Part shown: positions 15,861-23,808 of the stretch, one piece after another
Position numbering within the stretch: the stretch's first letter is position 1
Layout of the letters: each line of letters opens with the position of its first letter
Assembly: GCA_964428935.1 (NCBI GenBank)
Contig: CAYSAG010000031.1
Coordinates: 1-28,045, forward strand
Direction: 5' to 3'
DNA: 28,045 nucleotides
Source of the DNA: JAADHY01 sp964428935
GTDB lineage: Bacteria; Planctomycetota; Planctomycetia; Planctomycetales; Planctomycetaceae
Made by a program: the position numbers and the translations under genes
Notes under the pieces: model-generated
Seen by the model: the letters and a program-made list of their open reading frames with translations, nothing else
Databases searched by the model: none
Told to the model about the DNA's origin: nothing

Positions 15861-15885
15861 AGCGGCTTGCTCGACCAAGGCCGCT
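15861..15885. terminator. Candidate bidirectional hairpin between convergent genes
   Basis: AGCGGC-TTG pairs with CAA-(G)-GCCGCT around loop CTCGAC, 67 bases after the + strand stop and 75 bases before the - strand stop. Position suits a shared terminator, but no T-run is present on either side, so confidence is low. Confidence 0.3.
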
Positions 15886-15959
15886 GCCGTGGGCGACGGA
15901 CTGGACGGAGCGGGCGTCGGGCAGTCTGGGCCGTCGGGCGAGGAGCGGCCGTCGGGACG

Positions 15960-16637
15960 TCACGTCGCGTCGGGAATGTCGTCACCCGCGTAATGCTCGT
16001 AGAACAGCCGACCAATCTCTTCGCTCAGTCGAGTCAGGTACTGCCGCTTGAACGTCGTGTAGCTGACCTCGTAGGTGGAACGGGGAGCGGCCAGCGGGTA
16101 CTTCGACACCAGCTCCTTCGTGTAAATCCGCTCGCCCTGTCCTTCCTCGTCCGTCTGGTAGACGCTCACAATCGCTTCGGCCCGGCCGCGGTAGAGCTGA
16201 GCGCTGTTTTCCTCGTACAAGTTGAAAGACTGCAAGTCGATGTAAATGACGTACGTGGCGTGGAAGGCCTCACCAATTTCCTTCGGCGCGTCCCACTCGG
16301 GGTTTTCGTCCAGCCACGCGGCCACGCGGTCGGGGTTGATGACTCGAATCTTGTGCTGGTGGAGTCGGTACGAGACGTACTTGGCGATTTCCTCGTCGAT
16401 CGAGTCGAAGTCCCATTTGATTTCGGGCGGCGCGTAACAGACGACCGCCACGACGACTCCGGGGTCGGTCATGGATTTGTTCGTGACGGTCTCGAAGTCC
16501 GGCGCAATGGAGGGCGGTCCGCCGATTAAGTAGCCGGCCAGAATGAGGTAGTTGCAGCCGCAAAGGCCGCAGCAAGCCAGGCTCACGCCGGTCCAAACCG
16601 CCAGTCGCCACACCGAACTGGAAACGCGAGCGTGCAT
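15960..16637 (-). CDS. Lipoprotein of unknown function, paralogue of upstream gene
   Basis: 225 residues with a lipoprotein signal: a hydrophobic stretch (WRLAVWTGVSLACC) ending in the lipobox GLCGC, so the mature protein is acylated at that Cys and lies on a membrane facing the periplasm. The mature part is about 200 residues of alternating strands and helices. It includes HQHKIRVINPDRVAAWLDE, EENSAQLYRGRA and TFKRQYLTRLSEEIGRLFYEHY. The layout of an N-terminal strand, helix, 'RVINPDRV' element and strand-hairpin pairs recalls the CsgG/TolB-N-like lipoprotein folds, but this is only an impression. The ATG at 16637 has a near-perfect AAGGAGG, the strongest ribosome site in the window. It follows its paralogue by 86 bp, so they probably form one operon. 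Confidence 0.82.
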   Translation of the reverse strand: MHARVSSSVWRLAVWTGVSLACCGLCGCNYLILAGYLIGGPPSIAPDFETVTNKSMTDPGVVVAVVCYAPPEIKWDFDSIDEEIAKYVSYRLHQHKIRVINPDRVAAWLDENPEWDAPKEIGEAFHATYVIYIDLQSFNLYEENSAQLYRGRAEAIVSVYQTDEEGQGERIYTKELVSKYPLAAPRSTYEVSYTTFKRQYLTRLSEEIGRLFYEHYAGDDIPDAT

Positions 16638-16723
16638 GTTGTCGCCCCTCCTTGGGCTGGTCCGTCGTTCGTCAACCGCGGCGGTTGGTGGGCGTGCGGC
16701 CGAACCGCCGCAGCCGGTCGGGT

Positions 16724-17413
16724 TCAAAAAGCGGCCGACGGCTCGTAGTCGTAGAAGATTCGAGCCAGGTAGTGGCTGAGGTTCTCAATGAACCGCCGCT
16801 GGAAAATCTTTTCGGACATTTCGTGCGCCGACACCGGGTAGTGCCGCGGGTACTCAATCATGAACTCCTTGACAAACACCTGGTAGGTCCGGCGCTGACC
16901 TTCCTCGCCCACCACTTCGTACACGTAAACCGACCCGTTGGCGCGACCTCGGTACATGGACGGGCTGTTTTCCTCGCGGAAAGTCAGCCGTTCAATTTCG
17001 ACCTCGGCAATGTAGTCCGGTTGGAACTCTTCGGCCAGCTCGTTCAGGTCCGTGAAAAACCCGCCCGACTCGTCAATCCAGCTCGCCACTTTGTCCGAGT
17101 CGACCACCCGCACTCCGTGCTGACGCAGGTCGCGGTGAATGTTTTCCACCACGTCCAGCTGCAGCGAGGGCACTTCCGACTTGACGGACTCCGGTGTCGT
17201 GCAAATCACCAGCAGCGTCTTGTCTCCTTTCGTCAGGTCGACGCCCGTTTGCAAGCGAAACTCGCAGGCCACCTTCGGGTTGCCGAACAGCGCCTTGCCG
17301 GCCATGACGAACAGCGAGCACCCGGAAAGGGCCAACACCAGCCCCACCGCTGCCGTCAGCTTCCACACCGGCGCCGGTCGACTCACCCAACGTGTTGACT
17401 GCACCGTTTTCAT
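16724..17413 (-). CDS. Lipoprotein of unknown function (first of paralogous pair)
   Basis: 229 residues with a canonical lipobox: TAAVGLVLALSGC, with Cys the likely acylation site. It aligns with the next gene along its whole mature length: RQHGVRVVDSDKVASWIDE versus HQHKIRVINPDRVAAWLDE, EENSPSMYRGRA versus EENSAQLYRGRA, and FQRRFIENLSHYLARIFYDYE versus FKRQYLTRLSEEIGRLFYEHY. The shared EENSxxxYRGRA block is the best family marker. Function unknown. The ATG at 17413 places the signal peptide correctly, though no good ribosome sequence is seen. A longer frame from 17500 adds a polar stretch and is not favoured. Confidence 0.82.
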   Translation of the reverse strand: MKTVQSTRWVSRPAPVWKLTAAVGLVLALSGCSLFVMAGKALFGNPKVACEFRLQTGVDLTKGDKTLLVICTTPESVKSEVPSLQLDVVENIHRDLRQHGVRVVDSDKVASWIDESGGFFTDLNELAEEFQPDYIAEVEIERLTFREENSPSMYRGRANGSVYVYEVVGEEGQRRTYQVFVKEFMIEYPRHYPVSAHEMSEKIFQRRFIENLSHYLARIFYDYEPSAAF

Positions 17414-17898
17414 GGCAGAAATGGCTTGGTCAGTGCTTGCGGCCGCTGAACTTCGCCGGCCCGAGTTCTTCCGAAGACCGGTGTCCCGCCGTCGGAACAC
17501 GAGCCGAAGTCTGGTTGCTGCCGTCGAGCCGTTTCTTGACGCCGGTTTGCCGGCTCGTCGGCGACGGACCCATGGGCGTCGCGTGTCGAGCCCGGCCGGG
17601 ACGGGGCTTTACGCGCAGCACGACGCGCCGTCGCCCGAAGGCTGCTCCACCTGGACAGTCCGCGACTTCAGGGCGGAAGAAAACGACGCTCGACGAAAGG
17701 CAAAACGGGCGATCCACAGGCGGGATCCAACGAAGAGACTGCGGAGTCATACCCGTTTTTTCAATTTGCTTCAAGACGTGTTGGACAAGAAGCAACGGTT
17801 CGCGGCGCTACCTCTGGTTCCTTTTGTGCCGGCGTCACGTGCAGCCCGTGCCAGTGGGAGAGGACCGTGTGGGCCGTCGTCGTACGCTGCGCGCTCTT
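17414..17898. other. Spacer between HDOD and lipoprotein pairs
   Basis: 485 bp without a supported gene. It contains two of the eight GATC sites I found in the window (17711 and 17724), a locally AT-richer stretch near 17745-17790 and the candidate promoter at 17746-17774. Frames such as 17430-17795 (-) lack a ribosome site and look like chance. Confidence 0.6.
17746..17774 (-). promoter_or_regulatory. Candidate promoter for lipoprotein pair
   Basis: Read on the - strand: TTGAAG (17774-17769), 17-base spacer rich in A, TATGAC (17751-17746). Each box matches the sigma-70 consensus at four of six positions. The leader to the lipoprotein ATG would be about 330 bases, which is long. Confidence 0.35.
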
Positions 17899-18861
17899 TC
17901 ACCGGGGCGACGTGCAGAGAAGAGTGCCGTCGTTGTAAGCCTCCGAAGCGTTCAACACAGGACGGCACCGACGGCTCAGCGGAAAGTCGTTGCGGACGCC
18001 CAGTCCCAGCTGGGCGTGTTGTTCGTCGACGGTTTGCGTCAGCTTGGCCAGGTCGAAGGCGGGCCACTTTTCCTGCAAGGCCAACAGCTGTTCCAGCCCT
18101 CGGTAGTTCTGCCGAAGCTGGTCGGGCAGCAAGGCGGACAAGGCCACGGCGGCCACCGGCGTCCGCTTGAGCTCCGGGTCGGCTAGCGTGTGGAGCCCGC
18201 GGTGGTGGAACAGCAGGCAACAAACCAGGTCGTCGGGCAGGCACCACCGGTGAGCCAAGCAGGCTCCGGCCAGCGCGTGGTCCCAACCGAAACGTTGCCG
18301 CTCGTAGTCGACCATGAGCTGCGGCTGCTCCGCCCGCGTCTCGACAAAGTGCAGGTAGTCGTCGAACAGCTCGTTCGTAATGACCGGCAGCAGGAAGTCT
18401 TGCAGTAACGCGCCGGCGAAGGCCACTTCCGTGTCGGTTTTCAGCAGCTTGGCCACTTCTCGAGCGAACAGGGCCTTCTGCAGGCTGGCGTTCCAGAAGG
18501 AGTTCTGGTTAATCAGGCGAGACTTTTTCGCCTGCACGGCCGCTTGCAAGCCCGTCGAAATCAGGAACATTTTTGCCCGTCGCAGGCCGAGCAGCGAAAT
18601 GGCTTGGTGCACCGATTTGGCTTTGTAGCGCAGTCCGACGTAGGCCGAGTTGACGTACCGCAGGAGCTCGACGGTCAGACCGCTGTCGGTTTCGACAATT
18701 TTCGCCAGTTCGCTAATGGGAACGTCCGGGTCGTTCGACTTCTGGACGAACAGCGTGACCGCGTGAGGCAGCGCGGGCAGCTTGAGCGTGGGCGGCAAAG
18801 CGGCCAGCGTAAACTCACCGAGCTCGCGCTCCAAAATGGCTTTCCAGTCCACTCCGCTCAT
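17899..18861 (-). CDS. HDOD-domain protein, second of tandem pair
   Basis: 320 residues. An HDOD domain (HD-related output domain, a non-catalytic relative of HD phosphohydrolases that acts in signalling) fills about residues 25-225. It includes LPALPHAVTLF, IVETDSGLTVELLRYVNSAYVGL, AISLLGLRRAKMFL and ALFAREVAKLLKTDTEVAFAG. Then comes a C-terminal helical part with RFGWDHALAGACLAHRW and DDLVCCLLFHHRGL. Proteins of this type usually take part in regulation of motility, cell cycle or second-messenger response, but no partner domain is present. The ATG at 18861 overlaps the stop of the preceding gene as ATGA, so the two are translationally coupled and expressed together. A TTG start 24 bases further upstream is possible but less likely. 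Confidence 0.9.
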   Translation of the reverse strand: MSGVDWKAILERELGEFTLAALPPTLKLPALPHAVTLFVQKSNDPDVPISELAKIVETDSGLTVELLRYVNSAYVGLRYKAKSVHQAISLLGLRRAKMFLISTGLQAAVQAKKSRLINQNSFWNASLQKALFAREVAKLLKTDTEVAFAGALLQDFLLPVITNELFDDYLHFVETRAEQPQLMVDYERQRFGWDHALAGACLAHRWCLPDDLVCCLLFHHRGLHTLADPELKRTPVAAVALSALLPDQLRQNYRGLEQLLALQEKWPAFDLAKLTQTVDEQHAQLGLGVRNDFPLSRRCRPVLNASEAYNDGTLLCTSPR

Positions 18862-19772
18862 TTCCTCTGCACCACCTGCTGGCAACGGTGAAAGAAACTA
18901 ATGTAATTGCCGGTCGCACCTCCCAATTGCTTCAACTGCTCTTCGACCGCGCGGGCCGCTTGCAGCAAGTCGAACTCGGGCCACCGCGCCGAGAGGTCGA
19001 CCAGCCGCTGCAGGCCGTGAGGCACTTGGCTCAGTGAGTCCGGCATCAGTCCGGCCACGGCGACGGCAGCAGCCGCCGTCTCGCCCAACTGCGGGTCGTC
19101 CAGCAAGTCCAACCCGGTGTGGTGGAGCAACACGCAACAGACCAAGTCGTCTGGGAAGCCCCACTCGACCATGAGTCGAGCGCCGGCTTCAGCGTGGTCC
19201 CACCCGAACCGCTCCCGTTCAAACTCGACCAACGTCTGCCTCCTTTCCCGCCCCTGCTCGGCGAACTGCACGTACTGGTCCAGCAGTTCGTCGGTCAGGA
19301 CCGGCAACAAGTAGTCCTGCAGCAGGCCGCCCGCGTAGGCCAGGTCGGCGTCGGCCCTCAGCCGCGTGGCCACTTGGCGGGCGAACAACGCTCGCTCCAG
19401 GTTCGTGTTCCAGAAGTTGTGGAAGTTGATCCATTTGGACTTTCGAGCGGCCGTCGCTCGACGCACCCCACACGAGACCAGAACGAGTTTGGCCGAGCGA
19501 ATTCCGAGCACCTTAATGGCTTGCTCGGGTGTCTGGACCTTCGCTCGAACACCGACCGCCGCCGAATTGACGTACTTCAGCAGCTCGCACGTCAATCCCG
19601 CGTCCGTGCTCACAATCTCACCCAGCTCGCGGAACGTCACGTCCGGCTCGTCCGCCCGCCGGAAAAACTCCGTCAACGCCGTGGGCAACACGGGCAAGTC
19701 AATGTCGGGCGGAAGACGGCTTTCGCCGTCCTCGCCCAAGTACTGCCGCCGCAAAGACGACCAGTCCACCAT
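18858..19772 (-). CDS. HDOD-domain protein, first of tandem pair
   Basis: 304 residues, paralogous to the next gene along its whole length. Shared strings include GLTCELLKYVNSAAVGV, KALFAR/RALFAR, LLQDYLLPVLTDELLDQY, ERERFGWDHAEAGA and DDLVCCVLLHHTGLD. The HDOD domain is expected to bind a partner or ligand and not to hydrolyse phosphodiesters. The tandem arrangement with a four-base overlap suggests a recent-to-old duplication kept as a heterodimer or as a two-signal switch; that is inference. The start at 19772 has only a distant AGGAA. Both copies start with a short conserved VDWxx(I/L) segment (VDWSSL and VDWKAIL). Confidence 0.9.
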   Translation of the reverse strand: MVDWSSLRRQYLGEDGESRLPPDIDLPVLPTALTEFFRRADEPDVTFRELGEIVSTDAGLTCELLKYVNSAAVGVRAKVQTPEQAIKVLGIRSAKLVLVSCGVRRATAARKSKWINFHNFWNTNLERALFARQVATRLRADADLAYAGGLLQDYLLPVLTDELLDQYVQFAEQGRERRQTLVEFERERFGWDHAEAGARLMVEWGFPDDLVCCVLLHHTGLDLLDDPQLGETAAAAVAVAGLMPDSLSQVPHGLQRLVDLSARWPEFDLLQAARAVEEQLKQLGGATGNYISFFHRCQQVVQRK

Positions 19773-19965
19773 TGTCGTCGGTTTCCGTTCCTGAGAGCTC
19801 CTACCCTTGCCCGACTGCTGCCAAGTGGACCGTCGCAGCCAGCCGTCGGGAAACCCAAGCGACTGCGCGGGTCAACTGGCCGGTGGTCCGAATGCCCACG
19901 ACCCGGCGCCTTGGCACGCAGCCCGACGACGGACAGGCGTCGCCGGGACGGCCTTTCAGTCGCAA

Positions 19966-19985
19966 CGCCGGCCGTCCTGCCGGCG
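19966..19985. repeat. Perfect 7-bp hairpin in HDOD leader
   Basis: CGCCGGC, loop CGTCCT, GCCGGCG. It lies between the candidate HDOD promoter and the HDOD start, within the mRNA leader if that promoter is used. Confidence 0.4.
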
Positions 19986-20095
19986 CAAGCGTCAGGGGCG
20001 GTACGTCCGTTCGAGCCGCTGTCAACGGCAAGACCAACCGGCCGGTCCGAGCGCACACCGCTCGGCCGCAGCCGTGTCCGAACGCTCCCCCTTTC

Positions 20096-20125
20096 AACAT
20101 AGGTCACAAACGGCTCGTTTTCCAA
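20096..20125 (-). promoter_or_regulatory. Candidate promoter for the HDOD operon
   Basis: On the - strand: TTGGAA (20125-20120), 18-base spacer, TATGTT (20101-20096). Each box has four of six consensus matches, in one of the few AT-richer spots of the spacer. The leader would be about 320 bases. Confidence 0.35.
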
Positions 20126-20260
20126 AATTGGAGCTGGGGCAAAGAGGAGCGGCCAGCGCGGTCGGAGTGGCAACCCTCCTGTGGCTCGCTCGACGCAGCC
20201 GTCTGTCCGCGAGCGGCTGCGCCGTGGCAACGACCAGCCTCACGGGCCCATTGCGTCGGC

Positions 20261-20266
20261 TACAAT
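20261..20266 (+). promoter_or_regulatory. Possible -10 box upstream of SDR gene
   Basis: TACAAT (five of six consensus matches) followed by GTTG. No good -35 box stands 16-18 bases upstream, so this is weak. The gene starts about 270 bases further on. Confidence 0.25.
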
Positions 20267-20534
20267 GTTGCCAGCGACAGGCTTGCGGCGGCGAGGCTCG
20301 TTCGCTTTGCGGCCTGCCGACGCGAGCGGCGTTCTTGCGGCCGACGCCGCCGGAGTCCAACGGACGGTCGAGGCAGGTAGCCCGGTCGCCGCAGCGGCAG
20401 GCAACGGCTGGTCCGTCCACGGCACGGCAGCTTGCTCGTCGCAGGCGTCGGCGGGCCAAAGAAAACGTCGAGCTCGTCGCCGCCCGTGGCTCGAGAGACT
20501 GCCGTCGCTCCCGTCAGGCCGAACCGAGGACACA

Positions 20535-21563
20535 ATGCCCGAACCGGAGACGAAACTGATTCTGGGGTGTGGTTACTTGGGACTGCGGGTCGCCCGGCTC
20601 TGGCTGGCCGACGGACACACGGTCTACGCCCTGACCCGCTCGCCGGAACGCGCAGCCCGGCTGCAAGCCACGGGTGTCGTCCCGCTGGTCGGCGACGTCA
20701 CGCGGCCCGACAGCCTGCCGCCGTTTCCGCCGGCCAGCACGGTTCTGTGGGCGGTGGCCTTCCAGCCGGACAGCGGACAGAGCAGAAGGGCGGTCTACGT
20801 CGAGGGCCTTGCCAACGTGCTGCAGCGGCTGCCGGAGGGAGTGCGTCGGTTCGTCCACATTTCCAGCACCAGCGTGTACGGACAGGACCGTGGGGAGTGG
20901 GTCGACGAGCAGTCGGAGTGTCGGCCCCGGACGGAGAGCGGCCGGGTGTGCTTGGAAGCGGAGCAAACGCTCTGGCGGTTTTTCGCGACAGCCGGGGCCG
21001 AAGGGCTGACCGCCACCGTGCTCCGGTGCTCGGGAATCTACGGGCCCGGGCGGCTGCGGCGGCGGGTCGCCGAGCTGCGGGCGCGGTTTGGCTTGGCAGA
21101 CGGTCTGTGCAGCCGACCGTCCGCGGTTCACCCGCGGCCGGACTGTGGGTCAACGACCGACCACGCCGCAGTCCGGACCGCTTCGGACGCTGAGGTCGCC
21201 GAACCTGGCGGCCGCCGCTCACGCCGGGCGTTTGACAGTCCGCCGAACGCCTGGCTGAACCTCATTCACGTCGACGACGCCGCTCGCGCCGTCTTGGCCG
21301 CGGAGCGGCTGGCCGAACACGGCGACGTGTTCATTGTCTCCGACAACCGCCCGCTGACGCGCGCCGAGTACGACCAGGCGCTTGCGTCGCACTTGGGTCT
21401 TGACGGCGTGCGGCTTGAACGAGCGGAAAGCGAGCGAGGAGAAGTTTCCGAGCATTTTAACAAGCGCTGCCTCAACAAGAAGTTACGCGAGAAACTGCGG
21501 TTCCGCTTCCTCTACCCGGACTTCTGGGCCGGGCTGCCGAGTGCGTTGCAGCAGGAAGCGTGA
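20535..21563 (+). CDS. Atypical SDR / NAD-dependent epimerase-like protein (YeeZ-like)
   Basis: 342 residues with a nucleotide loop GCGYLGLRVARLW at about 10-22, HISSTSVYGQDRGEWVDE, a RCSGIYGPGR segment, and LNLIHVDDAARAVL. It ends with RFxxPDFWAGLPSAL-like sequence. This resembles the YeeZ-type group of extended SDRs, whose substrate is not known. The usual YxxxK catalytic pair is absent: where it should be, the sequence reads ESGRVCLEAEQ. About 45 residues of low-complexity sequence (from LADGLCSRPS to FDSPPNA) are inserted between GPGR and WLNLIHVDDAA. GAGGA lies before the ATG at 20535; a longer frame from 20181 is rejected. Confidence 0.78.
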   Translation: MPEPETKLILGCGYLGLRVARLWLADGHTVYALTRSPERAARLQATGVVPLVGDVTRPDSLPPFPPASTVLWAVAFQPDSGQSRRAVYVEGLANVLQRLPEGVRRFVHISSTSVYGQDRGEWVDEQSECRPRTESGRVCLEAEQTLWRFFATAGAEGLTATVLRCSGIYGPGRLRRRVAELRARFGLADGLCSRPSAVHPRPDCGSTTDHAAVRTASDAEVAEPGGRRSRRAFDSPPNAWLNLIHVDDAARAVLAAERLAEHGDVFIVSDNRPLTRAEYDQALASHLGLDGVRLERAESERGEVSEHFNKRCLNKKLREKLRFRFLYPDFWAGLPSALQQEA

Positions 21564-22156
21564 AGCGGTGAGGGTGGGAAACGACCACAGTCTGCAGCGA
21601 CGGACGGTCGGCTGCACACGGAGGTCCGGACGTCTGAGGTTTTGCCGCGACGGTGCGAAGCACACGAAGGCCTGTTGCCACGCGAAGGTGTCGGGCCAGC
21701 GGCCACGAGACTGCGAAGGTCTGCGGGTCACGTGTTCCTGAAAAAGTAAATCGACTGCGTCGCCAAAGGTCTTTGGTCAAAGTCTGCTGGTCTCGGTCTC
21801 TGGCTGAGAGACGGGCGGTTTGACAGCTTGGGCAATCCTTGACGGTGCTCGGCCAGGGACGCGCACGGCGGAACGCCACCGCCGACGGGCCTCCGCACGC
21901 GGGACGTCACGTCGGTTGGGCTCGACGCGGCGTCGGACCGTCAGCGCCGGCAGCGCCGTCGGGTTCCTAACCTCCGTCGCGTCCAATAAAATGCTGCCGA
22001 CTGTGTGACGTGGAGCGGAAGGCGCCCGCGGCAGGGGTTGCGGTTTGCTTCGCGGCCGGGAGCGGTTTCGTGGGCCGGCGGTTCGTCGCGGCGGCGGGCG
22101 AGCAAAGGCAGTTGGCGAGACGAGCGAGGGGTGTTTTGGGCGGAGCCACGAAGTCG
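21564..22156. other. 593 bp spacer before aroA
   Basis: No gene supported. There are three loose CGAAGGYSTS-like words near 21668-21720, and a TAAAAT box at 21987-21992. Otherwise I see nothing definite. Confidence 0.55.
21970..21992 (+). promoter_or_regulatory. Possible promoter for aroA
   Basis: TAAAAT at 21987-21992 (five of six matches to the -10). The best -35 at 17-base spacing is poor, only three of six. It would give a leader of about 160 bases to the ATG at 22157. Confidence 0.3.
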
Positions 22157-23443
22157 ATGAGCGAACCGTACGAGGTCAAACCGGTTTCGCAGCCGGTGGT
22201 GGGACGAGCGTCGCCGCCGGGCTCGAAAAGCTTGACGAACCGCGCGCTGGTCGTGGCGTCGCTGGCTCAGGGTCGGTCTCGGCTGTCCAACGCCTTGGAC
22301 AGCCAAGACACTCAGGTCATGGTCGAAAGCCTGCGGCGGCTGGGCATTGGGGTCGAGCACAACAAGCAGACGCGGGAAATTCTTGTCGACGGCTGCGGCG
22401 GCCGAATTCCGGCCAGCGAGGCCAGCCTGTGGCTGGAGAACAGCGGCACCAGCATTCGGTTCCTGACGGCACTTTGCGCGCTCGGCCACGGCTGCTACCA
22501 CCTGGACGGCAACCAGCGAATGCGGGAGCGACCGATTGGAGACTTGGTCGAGGCGTTGCAGAAGCTGGGCGTCGACGCCCGGTGCGACTTGGACAACGGT
22601 TGTCCGCCGGTCACCGTCCGCAGCAAGGGTCTGCCCGGCGGTGTGACGCGGCTGCGAGGGTCGGTCTCCAGCCAGTTTCTCAGCGGACTGCTCATGGCCG
22701 CCCCGTGCGCACTCAGCACGCTCACCATTTACGTCGACGGCGAGTTGGTGTCGCAGCCGTACGTCGAAATGACGCAGGGAGTCATGGCCCGGTTTGGGGT
22801 TGTGGTCGACCGACCGGCCGAAGACTGCTACGTGGTGGCGCCGCAAAGCTACACGCCGACCGACTACGCGGTGGAGCCGGACGCTTCGGCGGCCAGCTAC
22901 TTCTTTGCAGCGGCCGCCATTACCGGCGGAAAAGTCACCGTCGACGGACTCACGTACCACTCCCTTCAGGGAGACATTGGGTTCGTCGAGGTGCTGGAGC
23001 AAATGGGTTGCAAGGTCGACTGGGACGCCAACAGCACGACGGTCCACGGCGGGCCGCTGAAAGGCGTCGACGTGGACATGAATGCCATTAGCGACACCGT
23101 CCAAACGCTGGTCGCGGTGGCCGTCTTCGCCGACGGACCAACCCGCATTCGCAACGTCGCTCACATTCGCCACAAGGAAACGAACCGCATTGAGGCGGTC
23201 CTGAATGAGCTGCGGCGGCTGGGAATTCGCGCGGAAGAGCACCCGGACGGGCTGACCGTTTACCCCGGACCGGTCCGTCCCGCCACCGTCGAAACCTACG
23301 ACGACCACCGAATGGCCATGAGCTTTGCGCTGATTGGGCTCCGGGTCCCGGGCATTCGAATTGCCAATCCGGAGTGCACGTCGAAAACGTACCCCGACTT
23401 CTTCCGCGACCTGGAAGCTCTTTGCGGGACGGCGACGGGCTGA
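22157..23443 (+). CDS. aroA: 3-phosphoshikimate 1-carboxyvinyltransferase (EPSP synthase)
   Basis: Sixth enzyme of the shikimate pathway, transferring enolpyruvyl from PEP to shikimate-3-phosphate in the cytosol. The 428 residues have all main motifs: PGSKSLTNRA with Lys24, NSGTSIRFLTA, DGNQRMRERPIGDL, GSVSSQFLSGLLMAAP, PDASAASYFFAAAAITGG, HIRHKETNRI and TYDDHRMAMSFAL. The NSGTS in the PEP region replaces the NAGTA usual in class I enzymes, a feature that varies among the classes. All sixteen Ile codons I followed are ATT. The ATG at 22157 follows GGAG by 11 bases; the reading frame from 22010 adds an unrelated stretch. No other aro gene is adjacent. Confidence 0.96.
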   Translation: MSEPYEVKPVSQPVVGRASPPGSKSLTNRALVVASLAQGRSRLSNALDSQDTQVMVESLRRLGIGVEHNKQTREILVDGCGGRIPASEASLWLENSGTSIRFLTALCALGHGCYHLDGNQRMRERPIGDLVEALQKLGVDARCDLDNGCPPVTVRSKGLPGGVTRLRGSVSSQFLSGLLMAAPCALSTLTIYVDGELVSQPYVEMTQGVMARFGVVVDRPAEDCYVVAPQSYTPTDYAVEPDASAASYFFAAAAITGGKVTVDGLTYHSLQGDIGFVEVLEQMGCKVDWDANSTTVHGGPLKGVDVDMNAISDTVQTLVAVAVFADGPTRIRNVAHIRHKETNRIEAVLNELRRLGIRAEEHPDGLTVYPGPVRPATVETYDDHRMAMSFALIGLRVPGIRIANPECTSKTYPDFFRDLEALCGTATG

Positions 23444-23808
23444 GCCCGGCACGGGAGGCTTCGGAACGCCCAACACGCGGACTGGTCTGTCTTGGAGACG
23501 AACGGCTTGTTTTGACCGGCGAGCGTCCGCGCGAACAGCTCGGCCGGCTGTGCGTGTTGACGGGTCGCGGTCAAGAGCGGCCCGAGCGGCCACGACGCGA
23601 GCCAAGTGTCGTCGAGCGGCCGTCCGTGACCGGACGGCGTCCCGAAGGGGAGGACGGTCAGCACTCGACAGCATTCGGTTGCCAACGGTCGCCGAAAGCG
23701 AACCGGCTGTGTCCCTCGCGGACGGCGCGGCCGAGCCCGTCCGCCCGTCTCGAACGACGGCACGCCAGAGTTGCCGCACTCGAAACAACGGAACAAGGAC
23801 ACTGACTC
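23444..23808. other. 365 bp spacer before rsmB
   Basis: No gene supported. It contains a perfect 8-bp hairpin at 23619-23638. Open frames in it lack ribosome sites or overlap aroA. Confidence 0.6.
23619..23638. repeat. Perfect 8-bp hairpin between aroA and rsmB
   Basis: GCCGTCCG, loop TGAC, CGGACGGC. The strongest simple hairpin found in the window. No T-run follows. It may end aroA transcription with Rho, or be a protein-binding site. Confidence 0.5.

Larger units (their letters stand above)
19773..20534. other. Divergent 762 bp spacer
   Basis: Between the HDOD operon (-) and the SDR gene (+). No gene supported; open frames in it are rich in Arg, Pro and Ala. It contains a strong hairpin at 19966-19985 and candidate promoters at 20096-20125 (-) and 20261-20266 (+). 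Confidence 0.6.

Noticed and set aside
15861..15885. Classical intrinsic terminator
   Set aside because: The hairpin is good but no T-run follows on either strand, so it is kept only as a low-confidence candidate.
17430..17795. Small - strand gene between the HDOD and lipoprotein pairs
   Set aside because: It would start at TTG without a ribosome site, its sequence is Arg/Pro-rich after 30 residues, and it overlaps the candidate promoter.
19801..20100. Small - strand gene upstream of the HDOD pair
   Set aside because: Low-complexity Gly/Arg/Pro composition, no motif, and its ATG overlaps the candidate -10 box.
22010..22156. N-terminal extension of AroA
   Set aside because: Not conserved in EPSP synthases. 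The ATG at 22157 gives the normal N-terminus ahead of PGSKS.
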